Notes under the pieces: generated by a model
Databases searched by the model: none
What the model saw: the letters and a program-made list of their open reading frames with translations, nothing else
Told to the model about the DNA's origin: nothing
Shown here: positions 32,581 to 44,000 of the stretch, in pieces
How the letters are laid out: every line of letters begins with the position of its first letter
Numbering within the stretch: position 1 is the first letter of the stretch
From: Caenorhabditis elegans
Lineage: Eukaryota; Nematoda; Chromadorea; Rhabditida; Rhabditidae
Assembly (NCBI RefSeq): GCF_000002985.6
Contig: NC_003283.11
Span: forward strand, 2,666,001 to 2,730,000
DNA length: 64,000 nt
Reading direction: 5' to 3'
Made by a program: the position numbers and the translations under genes

Positions 32581-32977
32581 AAAATTTTTTTTTTTGAAAA
32601 AAATGTGCATATCCTTCCCTTTCTGTGTAATATTCAATGTCTACTCATTCCCCAACGAAAAAAAAAGTTTTTCGAAAAATTTTTTATTTTTACTTTCGCC
32701 TGCTAATGATGCTAACAAACGGGATTTTTTCTGATTTTTTTCGATTTTTTTCGCTAAAAACTAGCTAAAACTAGCTAAAACTTGGTTGTAATTAATTATT
32801 AATTATTTATTCTTTTTTTTTGCCCTATTTCTTGTATATTCGGTGGTTTAAATGGTATTTATTGATTTTTTTTCCTCTAAAAATTGAAATTCGGTTAATT
32901 TTCTACCGAGATTTATATTTATTTTCTCTCAATTTTTCGGAAAAAATTTCAGGAAGTAATTGCAATTTCAGAGCACC
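32581..32977. other. ZFPL1 to nuo-5 intergenic region
   Basis: This T-rich 397 bp has no plus-strand AATAAA that I can find. It ends with two worm-type acceptors, TTTCAG at 32947-32952 and ATTTCAG at 32965-32971, the latter 6 bp before the nuo-5 ATG. That is compatible with trans-splicing, either of an operon downstream gene or a monocistronic one. Confidence 0.5.
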
Positions 32978-35900
32978 ATGCATCGCGTCGGTGGACAAAT
33001 TGTCCGCGGAGTGTCGAAGGCTCAACAGAAGAGATCGCTTTCGGTGGCGGCTCCGGCTCCACCGAAAAAGGTGAAAAAACTGGAATTTTCGGCGGAAAAA
33101 TTGAAGAAAAATGGATTTGGCAAAAAAATAACGAATTAACTAGCGAGAAATTCAAAAAAAAAGCTTAATTTCATCTACAATCTCCAATTTTCCATCATTT
33201 TCCATTTAAAATTAGTGCCAGAATATAGAAAATCGCTCGATTTATCGGAAAATCACTTTGATTTTAGCTGAAATGTTGGAGAAAGCGCTCAAAAAGACAG
33301 TTTTGAGCTTTTTCTCAACTGTTTCATCCGAAATTAATGTGATTTTCTCGATGAATCGAGTGATTTTCTATATTTTGGCACTAATTATTAATTGAAAATT
33401 TTACAAAATACATGGTGCAATGATGTTTTACTAAAATCAAAAATGTTTTCGTTTTTCAATTAAAAAAATCGAAAAATTCCGTTTTTCGGTTCGAAAAATC
33501 AAAAATTTTTAGATTTTTCCTTTAAAAAACGGAAAATTTAGTTTTTTTAATTTCCGAAAAAAGAACAAATCGAAAAAGTACGTTATTTAATTTAAACAAA
33601 AATCTAAATTTCTTCGTTTTTCAATTGAAAAAAAAATCGTTATTTCCTGTAAAAAAATCAAAAATTTAGTTTTTCGGTTCAAAAATCGGAATTTTTTCGA
33701 TTTTTCCTGTAAACATCGAATTTTTTTTTAAATGCTCGATTTTCTCTGACAATTTTTTTTACAAAAAAATAAAAATTATTCGATTTTTCCTGTAAAAAAT
33801 CTAATTTTTTTTTTCAATTAAAATGATCGAAACATTTCGTTTTTAAATTTATCAACAAAAAAAACATAAAATGAAAAAAGCACGTTTTTCAATTAAAAAA
33901 AAATCGAAAAATTACGTTTTTCAATTTTAAAAAATCTAATTTTCCTGTAAAAAATCTAAAAATTTAGCTTTCAGTTCAAAAAATCAGAATTTTTTCGATG
34001 ATTTTTCCTGTAAAAAATCGAAAATTCGTTTTTTTTTCAATTTTTAAAAATATATCGTAAATATATATTTTTCGATTTTCCGGAACCTAAAAACCCAACA
34101 TTTTTTTCAATTAAAAAAAAAAAAAAACGAAACAAATTTCTTCCATTTTCCGAAAACAAAAAACTTAAAAAAAAAATTTTTTTTCGATTTTCAAATAAAA
34201 AAAATCGAAATTTTTCGATTTTCCCTGTAAAAATCAACAAAAAAACCACTAAAAATCACCTCATTTTCTTCCAGGTCGAAGTCTTCATCGACGACAAAAA
34301 AGTGCTCGTCGACCCGGGAATGACGATTCTCCAAGCGTGCGCGCTCGTCGGCGTCGACATCCCACGCTTCTGCTATCACGACCGTCTCTCAATTGCCGGA
34401 AACTGCCGAATGTGTCTGGTAGAGGTGGAGAAGTCGGTGAAGCCTGTCGCATCATGTGCGATGCCTGTCATGAACGGAATGAAAGTCAAAACCAACTCGG
34501 ATTTCGTGAAAAAAGCTCGCGAAGGGGTGATGGAGTTCATGCTCAACAACCATCCACTCGACTGCCCGATTTGTGATCAAGGTGGCGAATGTGATCTACA
34601 GGATCAGGCGATGAATTTCGGATCCGATCGTGGGCGGCTTCAGTCGAGATTCGATGGAAAACGGGCTCTCGAGGATAAGAATATCGGGCCGTTGGTGAAA
34701 ACTGTGATGACTCGATGTATTCAGTGTACTCGATGTGTCCGATTCGCTAATGAAGTGGCCGCTTTTCCGGATTTCGGCACCACCGGACGAGGACAAGATC
34801 TTCAAATTGGCACCTACGTCGAGAAATTTTTTGCTTCAGAGCTCTCTGGGAATATTATCGATATTTGTCCGGTCGGAGCTCTTACCAGCAAGCAGTACGC
34901 GTTTACGGCCCGGCCCTGGGAGACTAGAAAGACTGAAAGTGTTGATGTGATGGATGCGACCGGATCGAATATTGTGCTTTCGCATCGGACTGGCGAGCTT
35001 CTGCGGGTTATTCCGAAAATCAACGATGTACGGAGTTTTGAAACGAATTTTTTGGAAGACATAGCTTTGAAAATTTTGAAGAAGAATCGATATTTTTCGA
35101 ATGTCGAAAAAAAAATTGTATTTTTGGCCATTTTTCACTTTTTTTGGAGAAAAAATCGATATTTTTCAATTTTCTCTGAAAAAAATCGAAAATTTACAGA
35201 TTTTTTGAATTTTGATAATTAAAAAGTTGAAAATTGTGTAGTCTAGTTTGGAACAGGGGTGTGCGGCAAATGGAAAAAATTGCCGAGCTCGGCAAATCGG
35301 CAATTGCTGGTTTTTCAAAATTTGCCGAGCTCGGCAAATTCGGCAAATCTCTTTTTTCAATATTTGCCGAGCACGGCAAATTCGGCAAATTTGCAGAGCT
35401 CGGCAAATTCGGCAAATTCGGCAAATTTGCCGTGCTTAACAAACTCGGAAAAATTTGATATTTTTTATGTTTTGTGGAGCACCAAAACTACTGAATTCTT
35501 AACACACATCTGGTTTCTGAATAAGTTCCGCGTAGTATGTCTGTTTAAGCATCAAAATAGCTCAATTTTGTGTCATTTTACTAAATTTTTGGCTAAAAAA
35601 TCAATAGTTTTATTCAAAATTGTACTGTCAAATTTTTCACGTGTGCGGCAAATTTCGAAATTTGCCGAGCTCGGCAAATTCGGAAAATCTACTTTTTTGA
35701 AAATTGCCGAGCTCGGCAAATCGGCAATTGCTGGTTTTTTTAAATTTGCCGAATTCGGCAAGTCGGCAATTTTCGGCAAATCGGCAAATTTGCCGCACAC
35801 CCCTGGTTTGGAATAAAAAATTGTTCGGCAACATTTTACTTTTTATGAATTTTTAATGCTTTTTGAGCTGTTATCGGTAAAAATCGATTTTTTTTTCAGA

Positions 35901-38900
35901 GAAAATCAAAAAAAAAATCTAATTTTCTGAAAATAACTTAAAAAGCTTATTTTCGATAAATAAATTCATTTAAAGTAGATATTTGCCGGAAAATTTTTTT
36001 CCGAACTATTATACAACTTTCAATTTTTTTTTCCGATTTTTTTCCAGAGAAAATCGAAAAATATCGAATTTCAAAAGAAAAAACATAATTTTCTTCAAAA
36101 AAGTGGAAAATTACCAAATTTTCCCAATGCGAAACAGAGCTCAGAAAATTTTCAAACGACTAGACTTTAAAAATGAGCAAAAAACTGATTTTTTATCGAT
36201 TTTTTCAGAGAAAAAATGTTACTTTTTGTATTTCCGGGGAAAAAAACTATTTTTTTTCAAATTTTCAAATTTAGGTATATAACAATTCGAAAACTAAGAA
36301 TTTTCGATATTAAAATAAAAAACTTACAATATTCTTCGAAAAAAAGATGAAAAATGGCCACATTTTCAGCTATTTTACGAAAATTAAATTTTTTCCTTGA
36401 AATACAGAAAATTTTTTGATTTTTACGAATCCCTGTTTTTTAAGGTGTTGTTTCAAAATTTACCGGAAAATTTCGATTCCGTAGTGCTCCGACAAAAAAA
36501 ACGAAAAAAAACCGAAAAAATGTCAGAAAAATTCGAAAATGCGAATTTTTTTTTCCGTTTTTTTGCAAAAACAAAAATTGAATCTGGAAAATCGGAAAAT
36601 TTCACTTTTTCGAGTTGCTACAAATCGAAAAAAAATTTCTTAAAATAAATGCGATTTTTCCGTTAAAAAAAACCAAGAAGCATATAATTTTGGCCCCATT
36701 TTTCCTATAATTTTTTGAAGAAAATTATATGTTTTTGCTCATTTTCATAATTTTCGCGAGCTCGATAATTTTCGGATTACCAAAAAATTTTTGATTGCGT
36801 AATGATTTCTACTAAAAAAAAAAAACGAAAAATAAATCCGAAAAAACCAAATTTTGCGCCGCAATTTTCGGCCTTTTTTCGACCCCAATTCCCCAATTTT
36901 TTCCAGGACATTAACGAAGAATGGATCGGAGATCAGTCGCGTTTCGCAGTGGACGGCCTAAAAGTCCAACGCCTTCTCACACCAATGATCCGCGGTGCCG
37001 ACGGTCAACTCAAGCCAGCCACCTGGGAAGAGGCTCTTTTCACCGTTGCCGCCAAGCTCCGCGAGACGCCAGCCGAGCAGAAGGCCGCCGTCGCCGGAGG
37101 CCTGAATGACGTCGAGTCCCTGGTCGCGCTGAAGGATCTGTTCAACCGATTCAACAGCGAAAACGTGATGACCGAAGAGGAATTCCCGGATGTTGGTAGC
37201 GGTGGCTCGGATCTTCGTTCCAACTACGTCTTCAACGATGGGATCGCCAGTGTCGAGAACGCCGACGCCATCCTTCTCGTCGGAACGAATCCCAGATTCG
37301 AGGCGCCGACGCTGAACGCAAGGATCCGTAAATCCTTCCTGTACAGTGATGTTCAGGTCGGAGTGATCGGAGCCGAGACGGAGCTCACCTACGAATACGA
37401 TTACCTCGGAGCATCTGCAAAAGCTATCGATGAGATCCTTGCCGGGAAGGGAGACTTTGCAAAGATCCTCTCATCTGCCACCACCCCCCTGATCATCGTC
37501 GGAGCCCAGGCGTTGAAGGGAGAAGCCGGTGCGGCGCTGCTCGGGAAGCTTCAGCAGCTCGCTGATAAGCTCGGCTCTGGGAAGGAGGTGAAAGTGCTCA
37601 ATGTTCTTCAACGATGGGCCGGTCAAGCTGGAGCTCTGGATGTTGGATACAAAGCAGGCACTGCCGGGATCCGAAAGACGCCGATCAAGTTCTTGTACCT
37701 TCTGGGAGCCGACGAGGGGAAGGTCACCAAGGCGAACCTTGATCCATCGGCATTTGTGGTCTATCAGGGACATCATGGAGACGCTGGAGCCGAGATGGCT
37801 GATGTTGTACTGCCAGGAGCAGCTTATACGGAGAAGGAGGGAACCTATGTTAACACTGAGGGAAGATCACAGAGGTGTGCATCGGGGAAAGCGAAAAAAA
37901 AATTAGATTTATCGATTTTTTGGCAGAGAAAATCAAATAATTTTGGATTTTTTCAGAGAAAATAAAAAAAAAAAAAACTCAGAAAATTATGATAAAATTC
38001 AATTTTTGATGGCAAAAAGTCGTTAAAAAAATTGAAATGGCCAACATTTTTTTTTGGATTTTTTTATCAAGGAAAGCTGAACAATCGAAAAACGAGAAAA
38101 ATACTGATTTATTGCGTTTTTTTCCATTTTTTCAGAGAAAATTGGAAAAAAATCACCAAAATGAAGTTTTTATTTTCGAAAAATCCAATTTTTCCGAAAT
38201 ATCGAAAAAACGCAACAAAAAAAAATTTTCTTCGAATTTTTAAGGAAAATCGAAAAAAGTTAAGAAAATTGTCCATAAAATTCAATTTTTACAAAAAAAA
38301 AAGTTTTATCGATTTTTTTCGTTTTTTTCTGGGAAAATTGACAAATCCGAAAGATTTTGAGAAAATTAACCATAAAATTCAATTTTTGATGAAGAAGGTC
38401 TAAAAAAAATAAAATGACCGAAATTTTTAGCCTTTTTTTTCGAAATATCGGAAAACGAAAAAAAAAACTATAAAAAAGTGTTTTTTTTTCTGTAAATTTC
38501 GAAAAAATAATATTTTTCAACTTTTGACGGGTTTTTTCAATAAAAAATGTATTTTTTCTAAATTGTTGAAATTTTTTTTTGCAATTATTGTGGCCAAAAA
38601 CTATTTTCGATTAAAAAACATCCACGAAATTCTGAGAATTCTGCGTATTACACAACATATTCGACGCGCAAAATATCTCGTAGCGGAAACTACCGTAATC
38701 CTTTAAATGGTTACTGTAGCGCTTGTGTCGATTTACGGGATTTCGTTTTTTTTTTTCAACTTTTCTTAGTTTAAAAAAAAGTTCCCGTAAATCGACACCA
38801 GCGCGCTACAGTAGTCATTTGAAGGATTACTGTAGTTTTCGCTGCGAGATATTTTGCGCGTCGAATATGTTGTGTAATACGAAGAATTCTTAGAATTTCG

Positions 38901-40736
38901 TGATTTTTTTGATCGAAAATAGTTTCTGGACATAAAAATTGGAAAAAATAATTGTCAAAAATTTAGAAAACACTTTTTTTTTTCGAAAAACTGGTCAAAA
39001 GCTGAAAGTTATAAAAAATATAACTTTTTCAGCGAATTAAAAAAAAACACAAAAGTTATGAGTTTTTTCCGATATTTCGAAAAAATCTAATTTTCAAAAA
39101 AAAAACTATAAAATTTTTGTAATTTTTCAACTTTTTCCATCAAAATTCGGGTAAATTGGTCCGAAAAAAAACCAAAAAAAAATACAGCTCAGAAATTAAA
39201 TTTTTTGGAAAAAATTTTAAAAACTTGAAAATTTTTGCAGAGCCTACCCAGCTGTGAGCCCACCAGGAGATGCCCGTGTCGATTGGAAAATTATTCGAGC
39301 CGTTTCTGAGGTTTCCGGCAAATCGCTGCCATACAGTGATTTGAAGGAGATTAGACAGCGATTGAATGAGGTAAATTTGCTGAAAATCAACGAAAAAATC
39401 CAAAAAACGTCAACTTTTTGGACTTTTTTTATGTTACGGAAAGAGATTTTAGCTTGAATTTTTCCATTTTTTGGCCTTTCCCCATTGGGAAAATAATTTT
39501 AAAAAGTGTGAAAAATGTACGGAAAAATTATTTTTCTAGAAACCGAATTAATTTTCCGCAAAAAATTTGTTTTTTTGTGGATTTTTTTTCCAAATATTTT
39601 TAATTTTTCTGAAAATTAAAAAAAAAAAAACTACGGAAAAATTTCGTTTTTTTCGGTAAAAAAACGAAAAGTTCTATATTTGTTTTGTAAAAAATTGTTT
39701 TTTTTTCTGTAAACTGTCTCGATTTTTTAAAAACCAAAAAAAACCATAGATTTTGGTTTTTTTTCCTAAAAAAAAAATTGAAAACCCGAAAAATTCAATT
39801 TTTCTGTAGAATAATTTAAAAAAAAAACTGAAAATTTTTCGATTTTTCAGAAAAAAAGCACGAAAATTCCTCTAATTAATTTTCTAATAAAAAATAGTAA
39901 TAACGAAAAATTTTCGATTTTTCTCAGAAAATTAAAAACTAAAAAAATTTTTTTTTGAAAAATTGAAAAAAACCAAAAAACCAAAAATTGATTTGGAATT
40001 TTTCTAAAAAAAATATGGAAAATGTTCGTTTTTTATTTAAGAAAAAAAGAAAATGTTCTGAATTTTCTTGGAAAATAACTTCAAATATTAAGTTTACTAA
40101 AAAATGAAAAAATAAGACATTTTTCGATTTTTCTATAAAATATCTTTAAAAAAAACTAAACATTTTTAGTTGTTTCTTTAAAAAAATTAATTTTTTTCAG
40201 ATTTTTCTGAAAAATCGAAAAATCTTCAAAAATATTAATTTTTTTAACCAAAAAACCAAAATTTTCTTAAATTTTCTTTTAAAAATAAACCTAAAGTTTC
40301 GGTTTTTTCAGGAAAAACGAAAAAAAAAATTTATAAAAAATGTTGTTCGATTATTCTGAAAAATTAAAAAAAAAACAAACATTTTTTCGATCTTCCAAAA
40401 ACCGAAAAATTTGGATTTTTCGGAAAACTTAAAAAAACTATCACTCTTAATAAAAAAACGTAATTTTTAAAATTTCTCAAAACCTTCCAGATCGCTCCCC
40501 ACCTCGTCCGCTACCGCGACCTCGAAGCCTCTCCATTCGTCAAACAGGCTCTTCAGCTGGCACAACCCACCGGCTCAATCGACGTTGACGTCTCCCCAGT
40601 GCTCCGTGAGCTCTCCGACTACTACCAGACGAATGTGATTTCACGCTACTCGCGCAGTATGGCTCAGGCTCGCAAGGCCGCCATCGAGAATAAGACGAAT
40701 CCGTATGCTGAGGAGCCGGTGTACGCAAGACTCTGA
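32978..40736 (+). CDS. nuo-5: NUO-5, complex I 75 kDa iron-sulfur subunit (NDUFS1)
   Basis: Exons 32978-33070, 34275-35027, 36907-37874, 39241-39370 and 40491-40736 join in phase to give 729 residues, near the human length. It is the N-module subunit that carries electrons from the flavin toward ubiquinone in mitochondrial NADH dehydrogenase. Exon 1 encodes the import presequence ([20 protein letters not shown]). All cluster ligands are present: 2Fe-2S C64, C75, C78, C92; 4Fe-4S with H124, C128, C131, C137; 4Fe-4S C179, C182, C185 and C229 ([15 protein letters not shown]). The molybdopterin-oxidoreductase-like part follows from [10 protein letters not shown] and ends AEEPVYARL. Introns are unusually long (1.1-1.9 kb) and AT-rich, with a hAT-like insertion in intron 2 and foldbacks in introns 1 and 3. 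Possible operon partner of ZFPL1; convergent with the VWA gene. Confidence 0.96.
33205..33395. repeat. Short palindrome in nuo-5 intron 1
   Basis: AATTAGTGCCAGAATATAGA / AAATCGCTCGATTTATC on the left is mirrored as GATGAATCGAGTGATTTTC / TATATTTTGGCACTAATT on the right. The centre is GCGCTCAAAAAGACAGTTTTGAGC-like and also self-complementary. Confidence 0.85.
35254..35805. mobile_element. Non-autonomous hAT-like element (family D) in nuo-5 intron 2
   Basis: The 552-bp element begins CAGGGGTGTGCGGCAAAT and ends with the exact inverse ATTTGCCGCACACCCCTG. Both sides carry the same 8 bp, GTTTGGAA (35246-35253 and 35806-35813). Inverted ends starting CAGGG and 8-bp duplications are hallmarks of the hAT superfamily. 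The interior is GCCGAGCTCGGCAAATTCGG repeats around a unique core (35460-35630) with no transposase. Confidence 0.88.
38618..38903. repeat. Family C foldback in nuo-5 intron 3
   Basis: CACGAAATTCTGAGAATTCT opens and AGAATTCTTAGAATTTCGTG closes; GACGCGCAAAATATCTCG and CCCGTAAATCGACACCAGCG are intact. Confidence 0.85.
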
Positions 40737-40980
40737 GTTCTGGATAATTGAGATTTTCTATTTTTTTTTTTCGTTTTTTTTCTCAGCTCCCAGCTCCCCC
40801 CGATTTTTACACCGATTTTCAGTGATTTTCCCTATTTTTTAAGCTTGAAACTCAAAAACGGTCTGAAAATCTTGTAGATTCTAGTAGTTCGAATTTCGTT
40901 TTCTGTTTGTTTTTGCTCCATCTCGCAGAGCCCCAGATATGTGTATTGTATTGGAAAAATCAAGAAAAAATCGATATTAG

Positions 40981-41006
40981 TTTATTCTCTTTTTTTTCAA
41001 AATAAA
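40981..41006. promoter_or_regulatory. Overlapping polyadenylation signals of nuo-5 and the VWA gene
   Basis: AATAAA for nuo-5 is on plus at 41001-41006. AATAAA for the opposing VWA gene is on minus at 40986-40981, beyond its stop at 41029. If both are used the two 3' UTRs overlap by a few tens of bases. No earlier plus-strand AATAAA exists after the nuo-5 stop. Confidence 0.6.
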
Positions 41007-41028
41007 AAATAATACAAAAATAAAACAA

Positions 41029-44000
41029 TTAGCAGAAAACCTTTGAGCACATCTTATTCTGAAGCCACTGTGGGCTCGCCGCCTTGTTTGACACAACATT
41101 GACACAATTGGCACCGCCGACGAGGTTGGTCAAGTCGGATGTGGATGCAGACGCGCCCCATTGGACTGCGACCGGGCTCAGCGAGTATTTGGATTTCAGC
41201 GAGTTCATTGTGGAGATTGGGCTGACGTCCCAGGCCGTGGTACTAGTGAAATAGGCCATAATCTTTTTGGATGCAGACGTGGGCTGAGCCAGATAGCCTT
41301 GAATTGCGCTGAGAGCCAGATTCAGGGTCTGTCCGGGGACGTCGTCTTGAAGAAGGCCGTCGACGGCGGTGAGAACGTCTCCTCTGAAAGAAAATTGGGT
41401 TAGAAATTCGAAAATTCAAAAAAAAAAGCCTATACCTAAGCCTAAGCCGAAGCCTAAGCCTAAAACTAAACCTAATCCTAAGCCTAAGCCGAAGCCTAAG
41501 CCTAGGTCTAAACCCAGGCCTAACACTAGGTCTAAGCCTTAGCCTAAGCCTAAGCCTAACACCAAAGTTTGAGTCTACGCCTAGTGGTAAACTTAAGCCC
41601 AAGCCCAGACGTATGCCAAAGCCTAGCTTATTTCTAAGCCTAAGCCTAAACCTGAGCCGAAACCTAAACCAAAGCCTAAGAATAAACATAAGCCTAAGCC
41701 TAAGCCAAAGCCTAAACCTACGCCTAAGCCTAAGTCGAAGCCTAAGCCTAAGCCCAAGCCTAAGCCTAAGCCTAAGCTTAAGAATAGGCCTAAGCCTAAA
41801 CCTAAACCGAAGCCGAAGCCTATGTCTAAGCCTAAACCTAAGCCTCAGTCTAAGCCTAAGCCTATGTCTAAGCCTAAGCCTAAGCCTAAGCGTAAGCCTA
41901 AGCCTATGACTAACTCTAAGTCTAAGCCTAAACCATCCTAAGCCGAAGGAGAAGCCTAAGTCTAAGCCTTAGCCTAAACCTGAGCCGAAACCTAAACCAA
42001 AGCCTGAGAATAAACATAAGCCTAAGCCTAAGCCAAAGCCTAAACCTAAGCCTAAGCCGAAGCCGGAGCTGAAGCCTGAGACTAAGCCTAAGAATCAACA
42101 AAAGCCTAAGCCTAAGATGCTAAACTGCAAGAAAATTGGCAAAACTAACTGAAAACGTTTGAGTTTACGGTTTTACCTAACGAGACCCATAGTTCGGGGG
42201 CGGAGCATTTCTAATTAGCATTAGAGCGCGCTTTCACGTCGACTTCAAATCGTCACCACCCACCTAGATTGTCCATTCTTGAAGTTGGTGAAGAAGAGCT
42301 GAGAATCGATTCCAGTAGTGACCAGTGCGAAGGAAGTTCCCAAGTCACCAATTGCAAATGGAGCAACAAAGTTGTGAATGGCGGTCTTCATGGCGGCAAA
42401 GTCGGCGGCCGACGCCTTATTGGACACGTCAACAATCAGGTACACGTCATAGGTGAGCGATGCCAACGGACACGAAACGGATGGAGATTGAGTTGGCACT
42501 GTCGTTGGAGCCGGCGAGACGGTCGAGAATTGGACACCTCTGGAAATATAGATTCGGCTTTCAGGTGTCACTGCAATCTCGCTCCAATGTGGATTGATTA
42601 ATTTTTATATTTGTCTTTGTATGGTCTGTTAGTCTGATTAATTTTGACACAAAAACCAATACAAACAACAGAAAAACTGAGGACGGAGCATTTACATTTG
42701 ACTTTGGAGCGCGATTGCATTCCGATTTAAACTCACGGGCAACACAGTGCAGCCATCCAAGCGGAGACATAAGTGAGCTGATCCGAAGTGGCGGCGAAAA
42801 ATGTGTTTGTGGTCGCCGTGGTGATCTGTGGAAGCTGCGAGTTCAAGTTGGCAAGCGCCTTGGCTCCGAATCCGACGGACATGATTACGTTGAACTTTTG
42901 CTTGAGCTGTGTGAGCACCGAACTTCCGATGACAGTGTTTCCGGTCCATCTGAAAACTGAGACTTTACCCCAAGGATTACTAGCGTCGTCGAACGAAGTT
43001 TAGAATTTTTCCCTCCTAGTTTGGATGCTTCGGATTTTTCAGGATTCTACTGCTTTTGGACGTCACACAGAGCGGTTTTTACTACGTGGTCGTAAAATAA
43101 GAAAACTCGGCCACCTTCATAGTATGGATACGGAACATTTTCTCAAAAATCGCCACGGTGGAACTATAGAACCCCTCTCGAGAACATTCTCGTCACGGTT
43201 CAGAAACATCCCACGGCAAAAATCCCAGATAAATCATTGGCCGAGTTTTTGATTTTTCTAGGCCACGTAGTAAAAACCGCTCTGTGGTCAGACTGTGACA
43301 TTTTCACGATTTTATTTTTTTATATAATTTTTTTTTCTGAATCAAAATCCCTTGATAGTTGTAATTGTCGACCCCTACCCAAGCCTGATCATTTACCCAA
43401 GTTTAGGCTTTAGCCGAAGCCTGAGCCTAAGCCTAAGCTTAAGCCTAAGCCTAAGCCTACACCAAAGCTTAAGCCAAAGCCTACACCAAAGCCTAAGCCT
43501 AAGCATAAGCCTAAACCTGATCTATGCCTCAGCCTAGTCTAAGACTAATAATAAGCCTGTCTTATCTTAAGTATATGAATAAGCCTAAGCCTAAGATGAA
43601 GCCTAAGCCTAAGCCTTAACCTAAGCCTAACCCCAAGCCTCAGCCTAAGCTTAAGCCTAAGTCTAAGCCTATGCCTACGCCTAAGCCTAAGCCTGAACCT
43701 GAGCCTAAGCCTAAGCTAATGGGCCCTTTCTCAAACAATAAAAACTCACGAATCTCCAGAAAGAATCACCAAGACCTTCTTGTAGTCGCCACTTCTCATA
43801 CCGGACATCGAGCTGACCTCAGCTTGCACCTTGGTCAACGCCTGGAACAAGTTTCTCTCCGCCGATCCCTGATACTTCAGCGTCGTGTTGATCTTCGCCT
43901 GAATCGATCCCAACGATGATCCATCGTTCAACGAGGCGACCGTTTGAGCCGAACTTCCGTACGCGTACAGAGCAACTTGACTGTCCAATGGGGATACTGT

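Noticed and set aside
36397..36648. Lys/Phe-rich open frame in nuo-5 intron 2
   Set aside because: AT-rich intron artefact; no ATG context or splice compatibility with nuo-5.
41243..41909. Leu/Arg- or Ser/Leu-rich open frames over the TTAGGC tract
   Set aside because: They are translations of GCCTAA repeats within an intron of the VWA gene.
41420..43722. CRISPR-like array (regular short repeats)
   Set aside because: The repeats are degenerate contiguous TTAGGC hexamers without spacers, in a eukaryotic intron.
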